Positions 43,601-52,333 of a DNA stretch of 64,000 nt are shown here, piece by piece; the first letter of the stretch is position 1; every line of letters starts with the position of its first letter. Source of the DNA: Wolfiporia cocos (taxonomy: Eukaryota; Basidiomycota; Agaricomycetes; Polyporales; Phaeolaceae); assembly GCA_029448655.1 (NCBI GenBank), contig JACCLO010000007.1:992001-1056000 (forward strand), in the 5' to 3' direction. The notes beneath the pieces were generated by a model. It was not told where the DNA came from, searched no databases, and worked only from the letters and a program-made list of their open reading frames with translations. Both the position numbers and the translations under genes were made by a program.

Positions 43601-44621
43601 CGCCCGTAGCTGGCAAGACTCCAAAAGAAGTCTTAGTCCACGCTATTTGGGACCATTTAAGATAATCGAACAATTATCTCCGGTCACCTTTAGGGTACAC
43701 ATGGACAAGCAATACAGGGCTTATCACCCCGTATTCCACGCTTCCAAGTTGGTTATGTACAAGGACCCTGTGCATCAGAAGAAACCAGAGCCTCAACCAG
43801 AGATGGTCGATGGCGAGGAACTATGGGAAGTCGAGAAGATTTTAGATCATCACCTCCGCGCAGGAAGAATTGAATACAGAATCCGATGGAAAGGATTCGG
43901 TATCAATGACGACTCCTGGGTACGCGAAGCCGATCTCGACCCGGCATACGACATTCTGCAGGAATATAAGGCTTCACACGCCATTCCAATGCAGGATGTT
44001 CCCCTCAGGCGATCAGCTAGAAGGAAAGAAGCAGTTCACGTCTTCGACCCTGACAGCGACGACTGGGAAGCCAACAAATGCACCTGGCCAGATGACTGGC
44101 CGCAGTATTGTGAGGAATTCACAAAGGACCCTAAGCAGCGCATGGTTAGGCACCCCGACGGGGGATGGATGTCTGCTGACATTAACCAAAACGCGGATTT
44201 GAAAATCGTAGTCGGTGAAGGCGGCCGAATGCCGGAAAAAGGAACTAAGGACTCAATCGGTTTCGACCTGTACACTGCAACAGGCGATGTTCTGCCAGCC
44301 CACGGGCAGACAGAATACAACACCAAACTAAAGATCCAAGTACCTTTCGGCACTTACGGACACATCGCTCCCCGCTCTAGTCTTGCCCGAAAAAGCATAG
44401 ACGTAATGGGTGGCGTTATCGACCACGATTACCAAGGCGAAGTAATCATCATTCTTCGGAACCACTCGGACATATCTATCGATATCCGAGCCGGAGATAA
44501 GATTGCCCAGCTTATCTGCGAAGTTGCAAAGGACCCGCACATTACTCTACACGGAAAATCTTACTTTGAAAAGATTAAATCCGAACGCGGTACTGGTGGA
44601 TTCGGCTCCACAGGAAAGTAG
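40653..44621 (+). CDS. Gypsy Pol polyprotein with C-terminal dUTPase (5'-truncated element)
   Basis: A frame of about 1320 codons begins inside the protease tail (ADVILGYDWFL); gag and the protease active site are missing. RT follows (FVPKKDG, YLDD at about 41630), then RNase H and the integrase zinc site (HHDH, CDTC) with catalytic core (TIDFIV, ISDRGPQF, DGQTERINQ). The chromodomain is near residue 1090 (LWEVEKILDH, RIRWKGF). The last 140 residues are a dUTPase with five motifs: SIGFDLYTA, APRSSLA, GVIDHDYQGE, AGDKIAQLI, GTGGFGSTG. The frame is open into the preceding LTR, so no native start is present. No internal stops: recently active or a donor for the non-autonomous elements. Confidence 0.93.
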   Translation: MHEEHKSTEFLYVMDVQNADVILGYDWFLKHNPDFNWPEGTFVYRCTEKCKHGKRVSISEEEDEIEPRNIYQIINDFPMDFLGLEKPENPFVAWVSTLDEGTELLIDAIQSITEKSDDEFLTDADLQKWKSLVPEIYQEFGPTVFSQRASERMPEWKPYDHAINFPDDVVLPPPGKAYKMSPQEANSLDQWIQEELRKGYIQHSKSPIASPVFFVPKKDGGARMVVNYRKINDITIKNRYPLPRIDELIDKLSQASIFTKLDLRWGYNNVRIKEGDEWKTAFITPNGLYEAVVMYFGFCNAPSTFQHMMNDILGDLIREGKVIVYLDDILVFGNDLLEHRRIVTQVLQILQDNNLFAKPEKCFFEQSSIEYLGMIISKGKVEMDPKKVAGVMDWPTPAKVKDVQAFVGFANYYRRFIKDFSKVVKPLTELSKKNTQWNWGPEQAEAFQTLKEAFTSAPILRIPDQESPFRVKADSSDYATGAVLSQYSLEDKLWHPVAFYWKSLSAPERNYEIYDKELLAIIRALEEWRHYLEGHPHKFEVWSDHLNLTYFKSAQRLTRRQARWSLYLTRFNFTMCHKPGKTMLTADPLSWRPDHEEGVELDNRDQILLKPEYFTVRALEASQQEIQSGDEDLLRQIRQALMNDQITKDYQELLKSGPKEFGDLQEWNMEAGLLLRRGKVYVPKEPKELRTKILELHHDHVTAGHFGRWKTYELLSRNYWWPGMTTMVKQYVEGCDTCQRMKNRNQTPYGPLQPLPVPEAPWDTITIDFIVHLPPSGELKQFNAIMVIVDRLTKRAHFIPTSDNITAKELANLLYLRIYPNHGLPKQIISDRGPQFASELFKGWCEQLGIQRSMTTAYHPQADGQTERINQILEQYLRCYIGVIQKDNWVFYLPTAEFAYNNAASETTKNSPFFVELGRHPNAGPADLKPTQYSDLNQFAYARWSAQEQAKAAMKLAAERWSWYYDQHKRSVPFKVGDKVLIDARSWQDSKRSLSPRYLGPFKIIEQLSPVTFRVHMDKQYRAYHPVFHASKLVMYKDPVHQKKPEPQPEMVDGEELWEVEKILDHHLRAGRIEYRIRWKGFGINDDSWVREADLDPAYDILQEYKASHAIPMQDVPLRRSARRKEAVHVFDPDSDDWEANKCTWPDDWPQYCEEFTKDPKQRMVRHPDGGWMSADINQNADLKIVVGEGGRMPEKGTKDSIGFDLYTATGDVLPAHGQTEYNTKLKIQVPFGTYGHIAPRSSLARKSIDVMGGVIDHDYQGEVIIILRNHSDISIDIRAGDKIAQLICEVAKDPHITLHGKSYFEKIKSERGTGGFGSTGK

Positions 44622-44639
44622 TCGTTCCATTAGGGACAA

Positions 44640-44660
44640 TGAAACCTGAAGAGGGGATAA
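44640..44660 (+). promoter_or_regulatory. Polypurine tract before the 3' LTR
   Basis: GAAACCTGAAGAGGGGATAA directly precedes TGTCACAGATTTGGG. A hairpin GTTCCAT/ATGAAAC with one mismatch lies just upstream, as at 39131. Confidence 0.7.
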
Positions 44661-45310
44661 TGTCACAGATTTGGGACATGCCACTATTTTTCCCATATTT
44701 CTACCTATTTATCTGGTATTTCTACGACCTTGTAGACATTTACGCTGCTAAGCGCCCGTCTACACGTACACTAAACCAAACAACATGTACACAACGCGGT
44801 ATACGTCCACCCGTCATAACAACACGTACATAACACGCTCGTACGCGTCAATGACTCAGCGGACTAACCTCCGGTGTCATGCGCCTTACTCATACCCCGA
44901 TACTGGGCTATGTCAGTACAATGGGATAAGCGGCCCGCTCGTTATCACATGCCAATTCCCTTATGATTACTCATATCCCGATACCGGTATATAGTTATCA
45001 CATGCCTGGCTTACTAACGTAGCTACAGCCACTTCCACAACATGGACCTACGGCCCAAACAAATGTTCTTACTGGTGCGGCCATTACCGGCGCACATGGT
45101 CTATTGTAGTTTACGACTTAGCTGTATTAGTTATGTCTGCGCACAGACCGTCTTCGTGTTTGGCTCCCTTACTGGTAACCAAACAAAGCATGTATATAAG
45201 TAGGGCTATCACTGCGGATAAGCCTCAGATTTGTTCTCTGCATTCGCTCAGTTACACATCATAGCTGCTTGCGCCTACTAGCTCCCTCACCAACCTACCA
45301 GCAACTCCTT
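44661..45310 (+). repeat. 3' LTR of the dUTPase-bearing element, U5 end missing
   Basis: It aligns with the 699-bp solo C2 LTR at 20444 up to CAGCAACTCCTT and then stops, lacking about 46 bp of U5. TATATAAG near 45192 and AGATTTGTTCT near 45227 are intact. Confidence 0.88.
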
Positions 45311-46382
45311 TGTCTAACTTTAGTCTGGTTTGTGAGTAAAATGCTATAGTTAGCATTGGTTTGTAAGTAATGACCTCAGAACCGCATCATATGTGATGTC
45401 ATAGTGGATCTGGGGTCTAGACGATGATATCATATAGTTCTGGCCTCTGTGATATATGTAATACCTGACACAGACTAACCTAGTCTGTGGGACCAGCTTA
45501 CAAGCCGGGGAATCTCCTAAGTCGTCGGCGCGTGAAGCGCAAAACCACCAGCACCTGCCGAGGCCTTTTCAGGGGTGACCGGCGATGGTGACTGAGACGC
45601 AGACGAGCAAGGCGAAAAGAAGAAGCCCCAGAAGTCGGACGCACACAGGCAGAGATCAGAAAGGGGCCTAGCCCAGTTGTCGAGAATCTTAGAGTTGGGT
45701 TGTAAGACCCAATTCACTACCCTTAAGTACAGGTGTTGCATCTTGGCCAGTAATGGCCGCCCTAAAGCACGTGGTCCGTGCGCCGTAGCTATGAGGCTGT
45801 GCCGGACTGGTAACGCTACTGTAACTATGTGACAAGGGAGTGACCGTGATCGGGTGGCGCGAGCAGGCGCTACCCCTGAGCGCCAGTATCTACTAGGTCA
45901 GGTGATCTACTCGGTATCTAGGAAGACAAGGAGGAAAGTGGACGTAACGGCGCGGTCGCAGCTCGACTCGACCGCGGGCAATGTACTACTGGGGAAGTCG
46001 TAGAGTCCTTCGCAGGATCTGTGACAATACCTGTGGGAGGGGTAACTATGTAGATAGGTTTCAGCCCTGTAATTGGACCTGCTAAGTATAGGCCTCTAAA
46101 GATAGGCCTGATGTCATAGACTGGACCTGTATGGGCCCTCAGGAGGCCTTTAACGACTAAGTCCTTAACCAGATAAGATCTTGGGCACCTGACAAGGCGC
46201 CTGTGTTGGTGCATAGTGCCGCTATCTAATCTAGAAGTTTGGTAAGTCACGTGACCTCAATTCAGTAGGTCACATGATCCGATAACTTTTGGGACGCAGT
46301 AGCGCCTTCAGTTATAAGGCTAGTACCCGCATATAGGGGTCTGGAGGGCTAAAATGGGGGCTGCACGAATAAATCTGTGACA
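45311..46382 (-). repeat. LTR-like sequence, minus orientation, interrupted by a solo LTR
   Basis: It ends GAATAAATCTGTGACA at 46382 like minus family C LTRs, and contains a CTGACAAG-loop hairpin at 46184-46201. The left boundary (TGTCTAACTTTAG) is inferred from where the previous LTR breaks off. No target-site duplication. Confidence 0.45.
45466..46026 (-). repeat. Solo LTR, family B, minus orientation
   Basis: This 561-bp copy runs TGACACAGACTAACCTAGTC to GGATCTGTGACA with TSD ATACC (45461-45465 and 46027-46031). Palindrome AGTTGGG/CCCAATT at 45692-45713, CTTAAGTACAG, CCCTAAAG. Confidence 0.93.
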
Positions 46383-46975
46383 CGATCAGAGACATCAAGG
46401 AGGACATCTCTGGACTCACTCCACACTCGTCGGAGCTCTACTGGTACTGAAAGAATCAGAGTTGAACCTATAGTCTCTCAGATTGCTTACCTAGCTGTCT
46501 ACTAGGAGCGAGCTCGCTCATATCGTTCTGGATGAGAAGCGCTAGTATGAAGTGCTCGATGCTGGCAATAACTCCATAGTCGATAGCTGTTGATATATGT
46601 TATGAGCATGGCATTCACATGTTCTGTAGCCGACAATGGTGCGTCAGGCTCGCTAAACTCGCTAAACTTGCTATCAGCGAACGGCTGCCATTGATGTGAT
46701 GCACTATAGGAGAGAAAACAGAGCAGGTAGCGGCAGAGTCGGTCATCGAGAGAGTGGGGGAGAGGAGGAGAGATAACGGAAACAGAGTTCAGTATGTACT
46801 GAGGCCGCTTATCTGTCTGACTTATTTGAATATCCTTACTCGCTTGCTGCTCTTACCGTGTGCGCAACCACTGTACCGCTGCTTCACGCTGGTGGGAAAA
46901 GATGTGATGGGCATTAAAGCTTGAGCATTGGCTTGGCAGCGGGACAATTGGAACGACTGTGTCCTATTTGCACAC
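46383..46975. other. Unassigned sequence
   Basis: No supported gene. It includes a short direct repeat (GCTCGCTAAACTCGCTAAAC near 46650) and a purine-rich stretch near 46750. Confidence 0.35.
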
Positions 46976-47516
46976 TGTCACAAAATCTCCCTATTTCCCT
47001 CTATTTTTCCCAATTTATTACAAGTCTCTGCGACACTTCTACAACGACTTATACGTTAAGCGCCCACACGTGCTCTCCATCTTATCTGTTATCACTATCG
47101 TCCACCTTATCTCATCTACACCCTTATCTTATCTCGTAGCCACAAATACCAAGTAGATACAAACATCATCGCTTCCTGCCGGAACTCACATGACACATAG
47201 GGTTAGTGCCCTTGGATGACGGCGCTTCCCCTAGTCACAACACCTCGGGCACGATTACTCATGCCCCGACGAACTAGTATCACATGCTTACGACGTCTCC
47301 CTGCCTACGCACAGACCATGACACTTTAGGGCAGCCACATTAGTATTGCTGCCTCTCATGTATATAAGCCTACCTCTGAGTCGCTTAGGACTCAGACTAG
47401 TTCATCTATCGACCACTGCTATAAGCCCTTAAAGCTATTAGCACTTTAACCTCTGCTTCTACTGTCTTAAACCTCGCTCCAACACACCGACAAGTCTTCA
47501 AAGTAAGTTCGTGTCA
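46976..47516 (+). repeat. Solo LTR, family C3, plus orientation (edge of the island)
   Basis: This 541-bp copy runs TGTCACAAAATCTCCC to AAGTTCGTGTCA with TSD CACAC (46971-46975 and 47517-47521). TATATAAG near 47363 and a perfect palindrome CTGAGTC/GACTCAG at 47376-47395. Confidence 0.93.
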
Positions 47517-48443
47517 CACACACAATTCGGCCCCCAACGAGTGCAGGACGTCAGCCATCCTATGTTCTCGCACCTACGTCTCGCACTTCTTGCTGTCTTC
47601 CAGCTATCGTTCCAATGCTGGTAGAGTCAGTAGGTGTAGAATTATGTGCTACAATCAGAGGAAAATGCATAAATGATATGAGCGTCAAAGTTCTCTTCCA
47701 CAGTCTCGATCAGTGACTAGGCTCGGGCTATCCAGCACACACAGAGATTTGCGAACATACTGCCATTTTGACTACCATACTCAAGCTCAGAAATACACAG
47801 TGCTAGTCTCCGTGACTGAGTGTTGGCTATCGGCACAGCAGCGTAAAACACGTTCAAGACGCATGCAGCAGGCGGGGTGCAGTACATACGGCCGTATACG
47901 CGTATAAAACTGTACTGATACGGATACGGTGGAATCCGTATCGTATCCGTATCGTATCCGGGAGATGCCGGTCCGTATACGATACGGCCGTTTCCGTATA
48001 CTTACGGTTCGTTTTCGTAAAATACGAAACGGTGTGGTGCCCTAGATCACAGGGTGCTTCTCAGGGCACCAATTACTGATTTTTTGTTTTGAGATCACAG
48101 CTATTTCGGATGAAAATGACGTGGCACCCGAAATGACTGTAAAAAAAGACTCGAAAACGGCACATGCCGAAAACGCTGTGTCACTGAGATAATCATTCGA
48201 TAATGTCTCCCGGTGTATACGATCCAGAGAAAATTGGGCTGTCTCGTTTATGCAGGCACGGTGAATTGTTTGCATATAGCGTTAAAGACCGGCAAGCAGT
48301 CTGGGTATGATACAATAGCAATCTCTCGTGTCATGGGCCAAAGATACGCATATAGGAGAATAAAAAGTCCGTGCCCTTCATTGGCTCCACTTCGTGATCA
48401 TCTTATATGCGTCCTGCTTCAATCTCAAAGTGATGGCTACAGC
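47517..48443. other. Intergenic DNA between the transposon island and the first host gene
   Basis: I see no convincing gene. It contains the palindromic cluster at 47884-48070 and the 3' flank of the BAR gene. Confidence 0.5.
47884..48070. repeat. Cluster of CGTATCC/CGTATAC palindromic repeats plus an inverted repeat
   Basis: About 150 bp is almost entirely overlapping CGTATAC, CCGTATC and GATACGG units on both strands. It is followed by GGTGCCCT...AGGGCACC (48036-48070). It may be a terminal region of a DNA transposon or a foldback element. Confidence 0.5.
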
Positions 48444-49692
48444 TCAGTGATCCCTTGACTTCCTGCGCGAATTTCATTTACAGCCATTGAAGTAGATACA
48501 GGAACGGCTCACCTATATTCGCCCTCTGCGGCAACGCTCAGCTCCTCAACTTCGCCTTGCACCGTCGAGAGCGCCTCTGCGGCAGTCGCATAATAAAGCA
48601 GCTAGCATGGGCGACCGTTGAGCGCCAGATTCACAGACAGTGAATGCGCGTGTCATACCTGTGCCTTCACAAGCTCATTCAAGTTCTTCAGGGGTTCAGG
48701 CTGCAGCCATGCCTGCATCAGACGATGTGGAAGTAAGAACGACAGAGCATACGTTGTCCAAAACGGCCTTCATTAGCGTAATGGCTACCTCGGTCTTCTG
48801 TACGAGGTCGTCCTCCGCATTCTCCACCTCCAATCGCGCTGCTTCTTGTTTCGCGGGGCCTGCTGTCTTCAGCCTACGAACTGGTGTCAAATGAAGACCT
48901 CAACGCTATTTCAGCGCACTCACACTTGCTTCGCAGAGTCGAGCTCAAGACGACTGACGCGCACAGCCTGGCGTGCCTTCATTGCGACCGCAATGTGGGT
49001 CGAGAGCGTCGTCTGCCACGGCTGGAGAAACCCACTGCGTATCGCAGCGTCCTGCTGCACGCGCGCGTCCGCGATCTTCTCCCACGCACCGGCGTACGTG
49101 CTGAGACCGCGCCCGATCTTCTCGTCCCCCGCCATTGAGGTCGCGGCAGTCGCCGCACGTCCTATCGCATGAGGGAGTGTCTTGTGCTGTACAGCCGGCG
49201 GCGTAGGCGAGGCGGGGGCGGGGAGGTTTGTGCCCTTAAGATTGGAGGCAGCGAAAGAGGTGATACCATGCCCAATTGTGGTGCCGAGCTCAGTGATCGA
49301 CTCCTGGATCTGCGTAGGATAGTCGTACGTCTCTGTTTCGTATACCCGCGTAACCCTGCGAGCGAGCGGCGGATGAGCGGAGTAGCAGGTAGGGAGAGAG
49401 CCCCACGCACTTGAGTAACGTGAGATGGACCTGGCGCAGATTATCGACGCGCTCCTCCAAGTCCTTGTATTCTTGCAAGTATCTCTCAGCACATCGATAG
49501 CGCAGCGAGCAGCGCCAGCGCTGATAGGGATAGCTCACCTTGAGGGAGCTCAGTGATCTCGTCCGCAGCAACCTGACCCAGCCGTTCCTTCGTTGCCTGC
49601 AAGCTCGTATTGAAGCCCCTTGCGATCTTGTTCGCGCTCTGGCCAAGGTTGAGGCCAGAGAAGTTGTACTGCAGCTTGTTCCAGCCGTCCAT
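48444..49692 (-). CDS. BAR-domain membrane-curvature protein (Gvp36-like)
   Basis: Seven exons with GT-AG introns encode about 315 residues, starting MDGWNKLQYNFSGLNLGQ and ending in a stop at 48444-48446. The amphipathic N-terminus and long alpha-helical body (NKIARGFNTSLQATKERLGQ, then AVRVSRLELDSAKQV and EVENAEDDLVQKTEVA) match the fungal BAR family for vesicular trafficking. Such proteins dimerise into a crescent that binds curved Golgi or endosomal membranes. A Pro-rich linker (LPAPASPTPPAV) interrupts the first helical part. It is the first host gene after the transposon island, transcribed toward it. Family call is firm; the specific orthologue is less so. Confidence 0.85.
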
Positions 49693-49949
49693 GATGACTA
49701 TCGGATGGGACGAGAGGGGATCAAGGTCAGGAGCGAAAAGAACGGCCTATAATGATGTCTGGAATAATGATGCGGTGTAACTGGTACACTGCCCGGGGTC
49801 TATGGATCCCGCAGACGGGCCGGCGTACTGGGGTCGCGAACAAACATCATGCAAACAACGCGAGTCGCGAGCGTTCGCGATTTTTTCACCCATCTAGGTC
49901 CTCCTCAACGTGATATCAGAGCGCATACATCACCAGGTTAGTCAGGCCC

Positions 49950-52019
49950 ATGGTTTTCGGAACGAGATGGCTGACGCTGCTCCGGAGAAGAAAAAGTGCA
50001 ATGCCATACTCTTACTTTGCAACCCTCTCCGGCATGTCTTTGCCACTAGCCACGCCTCGCGCATTCCCCGAGTCTGCTCTGCGCCATACGCACATACGCT
50101 CCGGTGCTGACCTCTATCTTTGCAATCCTGAAAACGCCTGCGACGCAATCTCTCCCTTTGCTCTCTCCCCAGGACCTCGCTATGACCTCTACCATAGTTC
50201 ACCTCGTCTACCCAGATCGAGCAGCTTCAACAGTCCTGGGCATGATGCATTCTCCACGAATGGACTGTCTCCAATGCCGAGAACACCTTTCCACAATCTA
50301 TTTGCGTCGTCCCCAAGCGGGTTTTGGGCTGCCGGCGAATCATCTATGTCACCCATATCGCGCCGCGGCTCGCAGGGCCTCGTCGAACATTTCAGTTCCC
50401 CCCTCAGTCGGCAACGTCTTGAGACACCAACAAGAAAGATTCAATCTTCTTCTGAGTACCAGCTGGCGCAAAAGCGGCCGCTCACGGGCATACAAGACGG
50501 TGACCGGTCGATCTCTGCTTTATCTCCCTCATCGATGTCGAGTCTCTCTTCGCTGGGATCTAGTCCTCTGTCAAGCTGTTCTGCAAATGAAAGCAAGCTG
50601 CTACTATCATCTAAGCCGTCTCGTCCTAGCGACCTCGCGCGGAAATACGTCCATAGTGGCCCTCAGGACTCTGCTCAATCTCCCACCGCAAATATTGCAA
50701 CTAATGGTGATTCTTCCACACGCGCTGCTACTGATCTCACGACGGCAAATATGCCTCTCAACTATGGCCACGAGCTTCTGGGCCGTCGCACCCGATTGCG
50801 CAGGAACCGTGGCCATCCTCGGTACACGGAAGAGCCTGACGTCGAGTTTGACATAGCACCCGACCCGCCAAAGAAGAGGCGCCGCAACGCACTGGCTGAA
50901 CATACCTCCAACAAGGAGCGAAGAATTGTAGTTTCGCCTATGAAGCCTCTCAGCTCAAGTTCTGTCCAACCGGGTTCTGATCAACCAGCTACAACAGGCG
51001 CACATACGAGCACATACCCTAATCGCACGTTCCCCTTACGTGTGCCCATCAACGCCGAGTTTCCTTTGTTCTATCGCCGCTTTCCGGTCAGCTCGTACAC
51101 GCAGGATGGCGCGGCGCGGTGTGTGCTGACGATGTTGAATCTTGTTCTGGACGCGCTACTGAACGACTACTGGCGGTAACATCAGGCATGTGGCAAACAA
51201 GGGCTCGTCCGATGCAACCTTTAATGCGCCGCGTGATGCATATGATCTGTATACTCCGCGATTCGTGAAGGGGCGCGGAACGACTAAGGTTTGCTTCTTT
51301 TAGCGTTCACTGGACAGGGATTTATATGCGCCTCGGTGAGAGCTGCTCTGACGCATATTGCCCTTTAGATGGGTCTATGCCCGTGCTGCTGCGAGAGTGT
51401 TACACGCGGTGGCGAGGGCAAGAAGGTTTGGTTGAGCATGAAGTTTTCTGCGTTCAAGTGGTACATTTTTTCTACTTGACTGTTGTCTGTGTAATCTGAC
51501 GCGCATTTCAAGAGTGTTCTCCACTCCTATTCCCTTTCACTTATGTTCTCCGCCTCTTAGTTATCACATGCAGTATGCGCACGGTACGGTCTCCTTGTGA
51601 TTCCCGCGTACTCGGCTGACTTTACTCCCCGCAGGTATCTCAGCCATGACTGGACGGCCGTTCTCTCCGCCAGTTGAATTCCGCACGGTGGCACGTACAG
51701 CCGTGGGGAAGCACGAGAAGAGCGCAATCATGCAAGGCAAGTGCCACCGATGCGCAAAATGGGTGCCTGTGGAAGGCATAAAGGATGTCGTGACGAAGGT
51801 GCGGTCTCTGCGATGATCCCTGAGTGGATTCTCGTGTGCTGACCAGCTGCCGCTAGGTCAAAGAGATCTATTGGTGCGTGCAACAGCCGAGCGTGGAAGA
51901 GGTCTTGACGGGCGTACAGGTGGAAGCACGCGGCGGCGTGTCACCAGGGCTCGACCATCGACGGAGAGGGTGACATTTTTGTGGAAGACGAAACATTCAA
52001 GGCGCTTCGCCCGGCGTGA
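49950..52019 (+). CDS. Rua1-type transcription regulator (C-terminal zinc-binding domain)
   Basis: Seven exons (49950-51118, 51186-51288, 51369-51460, 51561-51583, 51635-51798, 51857-51873, 51920-52019) give 555 residues in phase. The N-terminal 390 are Ser/Pro-rich and probably disordered, with a basic stretch PPKKRRRN that may be a nuclear signal. The C-terminus has LYTPRFVKGRG, GLCPCCCE, MQYAHGISAMTGRPFSPP, GKCHRCAKWVPVEG and YWWKHAAACH. This is the domain named after Ustilago Rua1, a regulator of a glycolipid cluster. Here nothing suggests a secondary-metabolite cluster, so its targets are unknown. The start could instead be the in-frame ATG at 50001. Exon 6 is only 17 nt. Confidence 0.85.
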
Positions 52020-52333
52020 GCACGGCTACTTTGCTTCCGGGGATAGGACATGTTCGGGCTGCGTGTGTCGTCGGGGTTCCGTGTTTTGTTGCAGCCTCCA
52101 TTCCTGTTGTCGATGCCTCGGATGTGTATTGTAATGAGTATGGCTGAACCCTGTGGCAGATGTGGCGCTGATTGGGCAGGCAGAAGTTCCCACGGTAACG
52201 CGAGTACGGTGATAGGTCGGCCGAATGCGGATATTGTGGGGCCCCGGTTCGCACCGAGCGAGCCACTTTTCTTTGCGAGCGCGAATTCTCTCCGTCCCCT
52301 CTCTCGCTCTTGCTGCTGCCTCCGTCCGCCGCG

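Noticed and set aside
7473..47516. Regularly spaced repeats as a CRISPR array
   Set aside because: Units are hundreds of bases long, in both orientations, in a eukaryotic genome.
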